From contig OW388297.1 in assembly GCA_936450465.1 (NCBI GenBank), forward strand, positions 60,826,581 to 60,890,580: a DNA stretch of 64,000 nucleotides, given 5' to 3'. Shown in pieces: positions 21,561 through 32,145 of this stretch (its first letter is position 1; every line of letters starts with the position of its first letter). Source of the DNA: Gibbula magus. Lineage: Eukaryota; Mollusca; Gastropoda; Trochida; Trochidae. A program made the position numbers and the translations under genes. The notes beneath the pieces are model-generated. The model was given only the letters and a program-made list of their open reading frames with translations. It had not been told where the DNA came from and did not search any database.

Positions 21561-21975
21561 ATTCTTGAAGAGCACATCTCAGAGGTATAGAAACAGCAAA
21601 AAAACTTTGTACATACCGCAATGCACACTTATCTGTCCCTGCCACCGGACTAGATGGACGGACGCCATCCCATGCCATAAGCCCATCGGGCCTTTCAGGC
21701 CTGATGAGCTAAAAAGCGAAAAGTTTACGGACGGACGGATGGACGGACGGACGGACTGACGGATGGACGCCGGACGCCATGCCATGCCATAAGCCCATCG
21801 GGCCTTTCAGGCCTGATGAGCTAAAAATGGGTTCAACCGATTACCGCATCACTCAGTTCACTTCCGCAGTGTCAAAGAAACACGTTTAAAATACGCTGAT
21901 AACTCGTCATGGTAGAATGGAGATAAATCTACTGTGTTTTTAACTTTTTGTGAGTCTAACGTAGATTCGATACTG

Positions 21976-22037
21976 ATTTTTATCATTCGAAGCCTCACTC
22001 TGATGCGTTCGGCTCCGAATGATAAAAATCTGTAGGT
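21976..22037. repeat. Short inverted repeat
   Basis: GATTTTTATCATTCG and CGAATGATAAAAATC are inverted copies about 25 bp apart in otherwise unassigned sequence (21824-22060). Confidence 0.7.
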
Positions 22038-22060
22038 TTATCTCCTAATTTGCATCTTCT

Positions 22061-22390
22061 TCTCCAGTTCCAAAAGGTCTTAAGAGCTAAAAGGTTGTGT
22101 GCAGACTCCTTGGCCAATGGGGATTCTAAATTGTAGATTTCGTGATCTTGCAACCCTAAATATAGGTCACAGACGTCATGACCTGAAAAGCTATTTTCAT
22201 CTTGAGATTTTATGTGCTCTTCAAGGGGAGGTAAATTTTAGGAAACAACAATAATGAATTAAATCTTCAAGTGTGTCTTTATTTGTAGGGGATTTTATCT
22301 CTTGCCTCAAAGATAGGTCAGAGGGCTAAGGACTTTAAGACCTATTTCATCTTCTCCATTTAAAGTGCTTCCTATGTGTTGTACCTCTCA
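22061..22390 (-). mobile_element. Family E fragment, minus orientation
   Basis: One monomer (TTCTTCTCCAGTTCC, GGTCTTAAGAGCTAAAAG, ATTCTAAATTGTAGATTTCG) is followed by the same unique segment seen after the A0 array (TGTGTCTTTATTTGTAGG). Neither element end is present here. The minus-strand left end at 29037-29075 could be its other side, separated by later insertions. Confidence 0.6.
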
Positions 22391-22416
22391 CCTAGAAGTT
22401 GACGTTTTGAATTATT

Positions 22417-23137
22417 ATCCCCCGCCACTAAGTGGAAGGGGGATATAGGTTTGGGCTCCGTCCGTCCGTCCGTCCGTGTGTCCGTCCGTCCGCTATAAAG
22501 GGGACAGCTTTTCTCAGAATCTATTTAAGATAGGACAACCAAGTTTGGTGTGTGGCTTGTGGACATAAATACCTCGATGGAGTTCGAAAATAAGAACAGT
22601 GTGATTATTTTTTCAGGAGTTATTGCCCTTGTTCCATATTTTTGGACTCTGTTCATGGTATCTCCAAAGGGGACAGCTTTTCTCAGAAACTGTTTAAGAT
22701 AGGGTTTCCAAATTTTGTGTGTGGCTTGTGGACAAAAATACCTTGATGGAGTTCGAAAATAAGAACGGTGTGATTATTTTTTCTAGAGTTATTGCCCTTG
22801 TTCCGTATTTTGGACTCTGTTCATGGTATCTCTAAAGGGGACAGCTTTTCTCATAGGATAACCAAATTTGGTGTGTGGTTTAAGGCCATCGATACCTTGA
22901 TCGAGTTCGAAAAAAAGAAGCATGTGATAATTTTTCCGGAGTTATTCCCCTTGTTCCACTTTTTCGCCTACTTTTTCAAGTATCCAAGGATATAGCTTTT
23001 CTCAGACATTGTTTAACATCAAATCAGTTGTGTGGCTTGAGGATATCGTTACCTTAATGGAAAGAAAATGAGAAGCGCACAATTATTTCTTCTTGAATTA
23101 TTGCCCTTGTTCTCATTTCTTGTGTCTGGCGGGGGAT
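22417..23137 (+). mobile_element. Tandem-core element with ATCCCCCGCCA / TGGCGGGGGAT ends
   Basis: The 11-bp ends are exact inverted copies. After the left end come a GTCCGTCC tract (22459-22493) and about 3.7 units of a 168-bp tandem repeat; GGGGACAGCTTTTCTCA recurs at 22500, 22669 and 22837, then diverged near 22990. There is no ORF. The plan (hairpin-forming ends, CCGT/GGAC tract, ~150-170-bp tandem core) parallels family E although the sequence is unrelated. Confidence 0.7.
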
Positions 23138-23285
23138 GTTGATGACTATATATATGTCTTCTTGTTGTATATAAATGTATATAATGCACTTGCACTCATG
23201 TTTCCTATTTTATTTGTTAAAAACACCATTTCTATTCTTAAATACAGCAACAAACTCACAGGCAATACTAAACAATGTATTTATT

Positions 23286-26200
23286 ATGAATGTAATAATG
23301 GCTTCGGATAGGATAAGAATAGTATCAGCCAATTGCAGAGGGTTGGCAGAAAGAAATAAAAGACAGGAAATTATGAAAATATGGAAAAGAAAGAATTATT
23401 CAATTGTTTGTTTACAAGATATTCATATTTCAGAAAAAGATAAAGATATTATGAAAAATGGATTGGGATTAAATTGTATAATTGCACCCTTTAGATCAAA
23501 TTCAAGGGGAGTAGCCATTCTTTTTAACAATAATATGGAAATCAAAGTTCATAAATCACTTAATGATGAGAATGGCAATTTCATTATAGTTGATGTAACA
23601 ATAGATGGAATGAATATTACCCTAACAAACCTTTATGGTCCGAACAAAGATGAACTCAAATTTTATACCAAATTATTCGAAGACATTGTGGAATTTGGAA
23701 ATGAATCAATTATAATCTGTGGTGACTGGAATTTGGTACTTAATCCTGCAGTAGACCTAGAAAATTACAAGAACATTAATAATCCTAATGCAAGAAATGT
23801 TGTTCTAGAACAGATTGTAGAATTAGACTTAATAGATATCTGGAGAGAACAAAACACAAATTCCAAAAAATTTACTTGGTGGAAGAAAAATCCTAGACAG
23901 CAAGCCAGGCTTGACTTTTTTCTAGTTTCTCAGGATTTGTTTAATGTATCATATGAAACCAATATTATCCCAGGATACAAATCTGATCATTCTCCAATTA
24001 CACTATCACTTTCAAATAAATTAAGTAATGAAAGGGGCCGCGGCTATTGGAAATTTAATTCCTCCCTCTTACGTGATGAAGATTACATTCAAATTTTTAA
24101 AAGAGAATTACATGATACTCTTCATGAATATACATTAAACAAATGCAATGAGGACAAATTTAATGACTCCCTAACAAATGAAAATCTAGAATTGAAAATA
24201 TTCTTGATGAATTTGAGAGGCAAAACTATTTCTTACTCTACATATATTAAGAAAAATAGAGCAAAAAACAGAGAAGATTTAGAAGAAGCCATACAAATCA
24301 TTGAGGAAAATATAAGAAGTGATTTTAACAATCTCAATGAAAATTCTTTGTCAGAATTAACACAAAAGAAACAACAATTGGAACAACTTAATGAAGAAGA
24401 CATAAACAAATCTCAATTCTTAAAAAGAATATTCAAATGGTATGAAGAAGGTGAAAAACCGACAAAATACTTCTGTCACCTTGAAAACAGGAACTATACT
24501 AGTAAGCTTATAAATAATATTGTAAAAGATAATGGAGAGGTAATCACGGATGGGGAGAGTATTTTAGATGAACTTAAACAGTTTTACAGTAAGTTATATA
24601 CAGATATTCACAAACATGATGAAGAAAATGAAACTGACTTAAACAATATCAATTTTCCCAAATTAAATCAAAAGGAATTTGACAACCTAGAAAAGGAACT
24701 AAGTATGGCAGAAATTAGTAAGGCGGTATATTCCATGAAGAATGACAAGAGCCCAGGAATAGATGGTTATCCAATTGAGTTTTTCAAGTTCTTTTGGAGA
24801 GAATTAGGGCCATGGGTATACAAGTTCATACAAGAAACTTATGGGAACAACGAATTATCTATTACAATGAATAGGGGAATCATAACTTGCCTACCAAAAC
24901 CTAACAGAGACCGGAAACTGTTAAAGAATTGGCGCCCTATCTCATTACTAAATACCCTCTATAAAATTATAAGCACATGTATAGCTAATAGAATCAAGTC
25001 AGTTTTAGATACTATTATTCATGAAAACCAAACAGGCTTTATACCTGGGAGGTGTATGAGTGAAAATATAAGACTCCTGTATGACATAACATTTGAAATA
25101 AGAAGATTAAATAAACCAGGCCTTCTATTACTAATTGATTTTGAAAAAGCATTTGACACTATCTCCAAACCATTTATTATAAAGGCAATGGAAGCTTTCG
25201 GATTTGGCCCCAATATCCTTAAATGGATCAAAATTCTAACGGGTAATAATACAGCAGCTGTAATACAGAATGGCCATATTTCATCTTTTTTCCTTCAGGA
25301 GAGGGGATGTAGACAGGGAGATCCAGTCTCACCTTATTTATTTATCATAGCTGTTGAAATTTTAGGCATAATGATAAGATCAAATCCTGATATTAAGGGT
25401 ATAACACTTAATGACAAAGAACAAAAGCTTGGTCAATATGCTGATGATGCACAATTATATTTAGATGGATCTGAAAAAAGCCTTAATGCCGCAATAGAAA
25501 CCCTTAATAAATTTTATCAAATGTCTGGACTGAAAATGAACATAAACAAAACAAAAGCTATATGGATTGGTTCAATGACAGGTAGCAACATTATTTTAGC
25601 TAATGACTTGTCTCTTGACTGGCACAGTGGGGACTTTGAAATGCTAGGAATTACTCTTAGTGCTTCCCTTAAAGATTTATGGGTAATTAACACAAGAAAA
25701 CGCTTAGAACATATTAATAGATTACTTGCTAGTTGGCGAAGGAGAAACCTGACTCTAATTGGGAAAATCACTGTTATTAAAACCTTGGCAATTTCAACTC
25801 TAGTTCATATCTTCTCTGCATTACCTAATCCTCCTAAAGCATTTATTGATGATCTCAACAAATTAATCTATGGATTCATTTGGAATAATAAGAATGATAA
25901 GATAAAAAGATCAAATATCGCTAGAACTTATGAAGATGGAGGCCTAAGAATGATTGACATAGAGGGCTTCATTGATGCTTTGAAATTATCATCACTTAAA
26001 TCACACCTGAATAAAACCCACAATTGTGCTAACATCTTCCCACTAGGAAATCTATTCTCGCTTGGCTCTAATGCTATTGATTGCTTATCAGACAAGGATA
26101 ATCCTTACTGGAGAGATGTTTTGTCAGCTTGGAGGAGATACTATAAAAAATTTACTTTTGACAGTGATGATATAAACCAAATCTTGACTCAACCTCTTTG

Positions 26201-26645
26201 GCTTAACCACTTCTTTAAATCATCATATATGATAAGAAATTGGTTTGACCACGGTATAAAATACATTCGAGATATCTGTGATGAAAATAGTTTTCTAACC
26301 TTTGAAAATCTAAAAAAGAAATATCAAATAAAAGTAACCTTTTTGGACCATCAACATTTATTGAATAATATTCCAAAGCACTGGAGACAGGAACTGGGAA
26401 ACAGAATCATATGCTTGAATCAATTAACCTTAAACACTGTTTACATTGACATGATCTCCTTTACTAAAGGCTCAAGAGTATTCTATGACAAATTGATTAA
26501 AAATAACACAACCCCAAAGGTACTAGAATATTGGAATTTTGTCTTTCAGCAGGATATAATTTGGAAAGAAGTATTTAGATTTTATAGGAAATGTACTAAA
26601 GATTGCAAATTGTTAGATTTTCAATACAGATTCATTTACAGAAAA
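23286..26645 (+). pseudogene. LINE ORF2: endonuclease-reverse transcriptase, interrupted before its C-terminus
   Basis: The product nicks DNA and reverse-transcribes the element's RNA at the nick. Counting from ATG 23286 (first in-frame ATG inside the element; MASDRIRIVSANCRGL follows), the AP-type endonuclease spans roughly residues 9-245. It shows SANCRGL, LQDIH (45 is Asp where most relatives have Glu), YGPN, GDWN (146-149), RLDFFLVS and SDHSPI (233-238). The reverse transcriptase spans roughly 480-780, with NWRPISLLN, LLIDFEKAFDT (first catalytic Asp), GCRQGDPVSPYLF and QYADDAQL (718-721). The frame is intact for 1120 codons. It then runs into E5, which adds IEPWAL and a stop. The segment at 28470-28886 is its missing end. 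GCRQGDPVSPYLF favours the L1/Tx1 group. A start at 23298 is equally possible. Confidence 0.9.
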
Positions 26646-28469
26646 ATAGAGCCATGGGCTCTGTAGCTCATCAGAATGTCATTGATTTATTATCTTAGGT
26701 TGAATTATCTCAAGTAATACATTGTTAACAAGCAAAAAATAGGTTTTTAGATCATGACCCCTGTGACCCGTATTTGGAGTCACAGGGTCACCAATCCTAC
26801 AATTAAGAATCACCTTTGACCAAAGAGTCTCTACACAACATTTCACCTTTCTTGAGCTTAACATACTTGAGATAAAGATGAAAATAGGTTTTTGGGTCAT
26901 GACCCGTGACCTAGATTGGGGTCACAGGGTCACAAAATCTACAATTTAGAATCTCCATTGACCAAGGAGTCTGCACACAACTTTTCAGCTCTCTAGACCT
27001 TTTAGAACTGGAGAAGAAGATGAAAATAGGTTTTTAAGGATGTGACCCCAGTGACCCAATTTGGGGTCACGGGGTCACGAAATCTACAATTTAGAATCCC
27101 CATTAGCCATGGAGTCTGCACACAACTTTTCAGCTCACTAGAACATTTGGAACTGGAGAAGAAGATGAAAATAGGTTTTTGGGGTTGTGACCCCAGTGAC
27201 CCAATTTGGGCTCATGGGGTCACTAAGTCTACAATTTAGAATCCCCATTAGCCAAGGAGTCTGCACAAAATTTTTCAGCTCACTAGACCTTTTGGAACAT
27301 GAGAAGAAGATGAAAATAGGTTTTTGAGGTTGTGACCCCAGTGACCCAATTTGGGGTCATGGGGGTCACTAAATCTACAATTTAGAATCCCCATTGACCA
27401 AGGAGTCCGCACACAACTTTTCAGCTTCTAGACCTTTTGGAACTGGAGAAGAAGATGAAAATAGTTTTTTAAGGATGTGACCCCTGTGACCCCATTTGGG
27501 GTCATGGGGTCATGGGGTCACGAAATCTACAATTTAGAATCCCCATTGACCAAGGAGTCCGCACACAACTTTTCAGCTCTCTAGACCTTTTGGAACTGGA
27601 GAAGAAGATGAAAATAGGTTTTTAAGGATGTGACCCCTGTGACCCCTGTGACCCCATTTGGGGTCATGGGGTCACGAAATCTACAATTTAGAATCCCCAT
27701 TACCCAAGGAGTCTGCACACAACTTTTCAGCTCTCTAGACCTTTTGGAACTGGAGAAGAAGATGAAAATAGGTTTTTAGCGATGTGACCCCTGTGACCCC
27801 ATTTGGGGTCACGGGGTCACGAAATCTACAATTTAGAATCCCCATTGGCCAAGGAGTCTTCACACAACTTTTCAGCTCTCTAGACCTTTTGGAACTGGAG
27901 AAGAAGATGAAAATAGGTTTTTAAGGATGTGACCCCTGTGACCCCATATGGGGTCATGGGGTCACGAAATCTACAATTTAGAATCCCCATTACCCAAGGA
28001 GTCTGCTCACAACTTTTCAGCTCTCTAGACCTTTTGGAACTGGAGAAGAAGATGAAAATAAGTTTTTAAGGATGTGACCCCTGTGACCCCATTTGGGGTC
28101 ACGGGGTCACAAAATCTACAATTTAGAATCCCCATTAGCCAAGGAGTATGCACACAACTTTTCAGCTCTCTAGACCTTTTGGAACTGGAGAAGAAGATGA
28201 AAATAGGTTTTTAAGGATGTGACCCCTGTGACCCCATTTGGGGTCATGGGGTCATGAAATCTACAATTTAGAATCCCCATTGGCCAAGGAGTCTGCACAT
28301 AAAATTTCAGCTCTGTGGAGTCATTGGTTCTGGAGAAGAAGTCGAAAAAGCGAAAAGTTTACGGACGGACGGACGGACGGACAGACGGACGGACGGACGG
28401 ACGGATTGACGGACGCCGGACGCCATCCCATGCCATAAGCCCATCGGGCCTTTCAGGCCTGATGAGCTA
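26646..28469 (+). mobile_element. Family E element E5, complete, inserted in the LINE ORF (1.82 kb)
   Basis: Left end ATAGAGCCATGG is at 26646 and right end GATGAGCTA closes at 28469. Ten monomers have CAGCT(C/T) phrases at about 26986, 27131, 27277, 27422, 27573, 27728, 27872, 28018, 28162 and 28308. A long GGACGG tract (28361-28416) and the terminal hairpin follow. Deleting exactly 26646-28469 (or the equivalent 26647-28470) joins the LINE codons AGA AAA to ACA ATA TAT in frame with no duplicated bases. This fixes the element ends and shows insertion without a target duplication inside GAAAAACAATA, as expected for Helentron-type transposition. Confidence 0.92.
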
Positions 28470-28886
28470 ACAATATATTCAAAGAAAGAACTGATAGAGT
28501 TGAATTTAGTTGATGAGAATATATGTAACTTTTGTAAAAATACCTCAGAAGATATTTCACATATGTTTTTTAACTGTGATTTGGTAAAAGACTTTTGGTA
28601 TATGTTGGAAAATTTTCTTAACACCCACCTTCTATGTAATATTATTTTTACAGAATTTATTATCATGTTTGGACTGTGCTCAAACAATGAATTACTTAAT
28701 CATATCATTCTTTTAGCCAAAAGATTCATTTATATTTCTAGTATTAAGCAATGTGCCTTATCTTTTGAGGGATTTCTTAAACAGGTTAAGGTAACCTACA
28801 CAATAGAAAAATGTATTGCTAGGAAAAATAACAGGCTACATCCTTTCACAAGAAAATGGAAGCAACTGATGACTAAGTTTGATTGA
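28470..28886 (+). pseudogene. LINE ORF2 C-terminal part with zinc knuckle
   Basis: This is the continuation of the 23286-26645 frame after E5. From codon ACA at 28470 it reads TIYSKKELIEFNLVDENICN and then a CxxC-x8-H-x4-C knuckle (CNFCKNTSEDISHMFFNC), the finger found near the C-terminus of L1/Tx1-type proteins. About 100 further residues follow to the stop at 28884-28886. There are no frameshifts. On its own it has no natural start codon. Confidence 0.88.
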
Positions 28887-29036
28887 AGCACTTGTAAAAT
28901 ACCTCTTGTTGTTCATTGTCCATTTCAGTGCAGTCTTGATTTCTAGCCAACATTGATTGTAAACTACACAAACTCTGTATTTTTTAATTGAAATGGAATA
29001 TAAAAAAAAATGAAAAAAAAAAAAATGTATATAATG

Positions 29037-29075
29037 TATATAAAGCCTGATGAGCTACAGAGCCCATGGCTCTAT
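29037..29075 (-). mobile_element. Family E left-end fragment, minus orientation
   Basis: CCTGATGAGCTACAG followed by AGAGCCCATGGCTCTAT directly follows the LINE target duplication. Its body would lie to the left of the LINE, so the LINE probably inserted next to or into an older E copy. Confidence 0.65.
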
Positions 29076-29519
29076 TTTTTGGTAAATAAATTAATAAGAA
29101 AATGAACTGTTATCTAACAAAATATATTCATTAACATTGACAAAGCTACAATTTTGACACTGAAATTAATTATTTTTCTGAACATTTATAATTTTATATT
29201 TTATTTATCAATTAGAGGAGACAGTTATGTGATTATTTGATTAAGAAATAAAATTTGATGTACACCAATGTGTTTTGTATAGTAAAGTATAGTTTTGCCC
29301 TGAACTATTATAGTTAAAGCATTCTTGTTTTGATAATTTCAAAATTGATTTGATATGAATATTGTTTTTCTTGATAACATTGTTTTCATTTTGCTAGGCA
29401 TCTTTCGAATAATGATTTCAAGTTTTTTCTGGCCAAATCTTTATAATTATTGATAGATTTTTTATTTTCACACCAGTGTTACATTCACAGTGTTTCATCT
29501 TCAAGCAAAATAAACAAAA
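29076..29519. other. AT-rich non-coding sequence
   Basis: Nothing recognised. It is bounded by two oppositely oriented E left ends. Confidence 0.3.
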
Positions 29520-30800
29520 ATAGAGCCATGGCCTCTGTAGCTCATCAGGAGATAATGAGTGGGGTATGTTATGGAGTGGGCTTTATAGCAATGGTCAGAT
29601 AATGGAATGTATGAATAAGAATCTAGGCAGTGAAACGATTAAAGCAGTTTTAAAATATTTTGTTACCATAACTTTGCCAATCTGCTATATATAATATATG
29701 TGTTGAAAGAGCAACAGAAAGTTATGCAAATATATGCAAAGATAATAACTGCCAAAGATGTTTTTCGTGTAATATATGTGCAAGTGTTTGTTTTGTAGCT
29801 TGGAAATAAATTGCTGGTATCAAACATATAATAATGTGGTGGAGAGATAATACTATTTTTTAATATCGTACACACATTATATAATAATGAATATACAATT
29901 CTTTGCGTACAATTCATCACTGTCAGCTATTGCAATAATGGACTGGGGCTGTAGAAGAAAATGAAAAAAACCTTTTTAGGTCATGACCCTTGCTAATTAT
30001 AAGACATTGCCAAGTCATCAATTTGTTATTATCAAAATTGGTTTCACATTAATCCGCATTCATTATAAATATCATAGACCTTTGCATTATATTGTTTTAA
30101 TTCTTAATTGCATTCTGGATATATCAACATTTATTACATAATGAATAGGAGCCAAGGTTTTGAAAATCCAATTTCTCATAGGCTCCATTTCAATACTTAA
30201 TAAATTGGTGAAATTAATTTTAGTAAATTCTTTTTAACCATTTCTTATAGGCTCCTTTTCAATATTTGATAAAATGGTGATATTCTATGAATAAATTCTT
30301 TTTTTTAAAGTCAGTTTAAGACTAAAGCAGTCTCACACACAGCCTATAACACAGCGCTGCACAGTAGTTTGAAGTAACCTGAAAACTCTGTGTTACTATC
30401 AGTTTTCATCCTTCTGCCAGGGAGTGGTCACCCCTAGGTCAACACAATGCAATTACATAACATGCAGACACTGGACTCACAGCCAATAAAATTTATATGT
30501 TAGATGTTGTTTTTCCTACAATTAATTATTTTTCTGTACTGGAGAAGAAGATGAAAATAGGTGTGTTGTCACAATCTCATGTAGCTACTTATTTTAAAGT
30601 CCTATGCTATCACAAGTCATATTCAGTTCACATATCTCATGTAAAATAACAAATTTTTAATTCCTCTTCAAGTTATTCCTACAAAGGGTATTCAGTAGTT
30701 CTCATTTCAAATAGATTCACATTAAACATGTCCATAATGTAGACATTTATCTTATTGCTTGTTCCTATTGAATACAATTAACGGCAAAGTTAATAGAAAA
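29520..30800 (+). mobile_element. Old, degenerate family E copy
   Basis: The left end is nearly intact at 29520 (ATAGAGCCATGGCCTCTG, then TAGCTCATCAGG). Downstream only traces remain: 'gaagaaaatgaaaaaaacc' with GGTCATGACCC near 29950-29990, and 'ctggagaagaagatgaaaatagg' plus TCATATTCAGTTCACATATC near 30540-30640, which match the composite unit of E4. No right end was found. Confidence 0.6.
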
Positions 30801-31172
30801 CTAAATCAGTTATAAAGTATAAACTATGATATAAATATGGTATACCAAATTGACTCGTACTGGAAATTCTCATTAATTAATTAATTAATTCTCCAAATTA
30901 ATTACAAAATATCATGAGATATTCAAAAACTCCATTATTTACTCTTAAATTTCAAAGAACATTATATTAGATATAATAAAACATTCTGTATTAAGTCTTT
31001 AGAATACTTTTAGACTTGTGTACCTGTATCAGCAATTCACTTGCAAAATACAAATAATTACTCATGTGTGAAATGTGAGACAAAGATGAAATATGACTTA
31101 TAGTTTTTGTTATACTGCAAATTCTAAATGTTTAATCCTCAACATCTCTTTTTCATCAGACATATTATATAT
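30801..31172. other. AT-rich stretch with an ATTA microsatellite
   Basis: A short (ATTA)n run lies near 30872-30890. Nothing else is supported. Confidence 0.35.
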
Positions 31173-31249
31173 AGGCCTCATCAGTCAAAAGGCTAAGCCA
31201 CAGCCAATTTCCATCAGGTTACAATGTTCACCGTTGACTGATGAGGCCT
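31173..31249. repeat. Perfect 16-bp inverted repeat
   Basis: AGGCCTCATCAGTCAA (31173-31188) and its exact reverse complement (31234-31249) are separated by 45 bp. The arm shares CATCAG and AGGCCT with family E right ends but in a different order. Confidence 0.8.
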
Positions 31250-31281
31250 GGCGTGACGCAATTGATCTTCCTTTATCACAG

Positions 31282-31368
31282 TGTTGAGGAGAATGATGAC
31301 AGCAGTATCATTAGTGATGAAGAACTGATGCTGTCAGATGAAGAACCTGAAGCCGTGGAGCCATCAAG
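31282..31368 (+). CDS. Candidate acidic exon
   Basis: An acceptor-like site (CTTCCTTTATCACAG) is followed by 87 bases that translate, in one frame, to a Glu/Asp/Ser-rich peptide with SDEELMLSDEEP. The stretch ends at a good donor context, CAAG|GTATGC. Such acidic peptides occur in many nuclear and transposase N-termini, so no function is claimed. No partner exon was found. Confidence 0.25.
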
Positions 31369-31527
31369 GTATGCTATAAGCTTTTGAAATGAAAATGGTG
31401 AAGGTTATTAATGAAGATTACTTGGCTAATACTTTTACGGATGATTTCATAATGGTTATAATGTGTACCCATCACATAACCGGACATATTATCAAGTATG
31501 ATTTATAATTCTTTCAAATTGTTAAAA

Positions 31528-32145
31528 ATAGAGCCATGGGCTCTGTAGCTCATCAGGATTTGATTTATTATCTAAGGTTGAATATCTAAGTTATCTCAAG
31601 TAATACATTGTTAACAAGCAAAAAATAGGTTTTTAGATCATGACCCCTGTGACCTGTATTTGGAGTCACAGGGTCACCAATCCTACAATTAAGAATCACC
31701 TTTGACCAAAGAGTCTCTACACAACTTTTCAGCTCTCTAGACCTTTTGGAACTGGAGAAGAAGATGAAAATAGGTTTTTGGGGTTGTGATCCCTGTGACC
31801 CGATTTGGGGTCACAGGGTCACAAAATCTACAATTTAGAATCCCCATTGGCCAAGGGGTATGCACACAACTTTTCAGCTCTCTAGACCTCTTGGAACTGG
31901 AGAAGAAGATGAAAATAGGTTTTTAAGGATGTGACCCCTGTGACCCCATTTGGGGTCATGGAGTCACGAAATCTACAATTTAGAATCCCCATTGGCCAAG
32001 GAGTCTGCACACAACTTTTCAGATCTCTAGACCCTTTGGAACTGGAGAAGAAGATGAAAATATAGGTTTTTAAGGATGTGACCCCATTTGGGGTCATGGG
32101 GTCACGAAATCTACAATTTAGATCCCCATTGGCCAAGGAGTCTGT
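31528..32145 (+). mobile_element. Family E element E7, right end missing
   Basis: Left end at 31528 is followed by the 'attatctaaggttgaatatc' domain of the E2/E5 subfamily and about three ~145-bp monomers. It stops inside a monomer at GGAGTCTG. The tract and hairpin are absent. Confidence 0.8.

Larger units (their letters stand above)
18419..21652. mobile_element. 3.23-kb palindromic foldback transposon in E4
   Basis: Termini are an exact 12-bp inverted pair, TAGTCCGGTGGC and GCCACCGGACTA, flanked on both sides by GAT (3-bp target duplication; 18416-18418 and 21653-21655). Removing the element and one GAT restores a continuous GGACGG tract. Each arm is about 1.6 kb. In order inwards, the arms share a terminal region with TGCGGTATGTACAAAG, ~162-bp tandem repeats, a pseudogene, and segments such as GATCCTCTGGATCC near 19855 and 20045. 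The centre is near 20.0 kb. The superfamily is not clear. It is non-autonomous as far as can be seen. Confidence 0.85.
13174..21711 (+). mobile_element. Family E element E4, inserted in E3 and itself split by a foldback element
   Basis: Left end ATAGAGCC is at 13174, followed by the left-end domain (nearly identical to that of E1), an array of eight ~545-bp composite units, then three ~148-bp monomers (18000-18360) and the GGACGG tract. The tract is interrupted at 18418 by a 3.23-kb palindromic transposon and resumes at 21653 with GATGGACGGACGCC and the right-end hairpin, ending at 21711. Length without the insert is about 5.3 kb. Confidence 0.85.
10998..21823 (+). mobile_element. Family E element E3, split by E4
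   Basis: Left end is at 10998. Body 10998-13173 holds the ~390-bp left-end domain and diverged monomers and composite units. It stops inside the phrase 'ggttctggagaagaagt.gaaaa', where E4 begins. After E4 ends at 21711 the text resumes with 'aaaagcgaaaagtttacgg', the normal continuation of that phrase, then a GGACGG tract and a full right end closing at 21823. Without E4 the element is about 2.29 kb. Confidence 0.85.
23187..29024 (+). mobile_element. L1/Tx1-like LINE with 12-bp target duplication, split by E5
   Basis: The element is flanked by ATGTATATAATG at 23175-23186 and 29025-29036 and ends in an A-rich tail (about 29003-29024), the signature of target-primed reverse transcription. It holds one ORF2-type frame (endonuclease, reverse transcriptase, C-terminal zinc knuckle). 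No ORF1 is present, so it is either 5'-truncated just upstream of ORF2 or of a one-ORF type. Element E5 (26646-28469) interrupts it; without E5 the insert is about 4.0 kb. The otherwise open frame implies a fairly young insertion. Confidence 0.9.
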
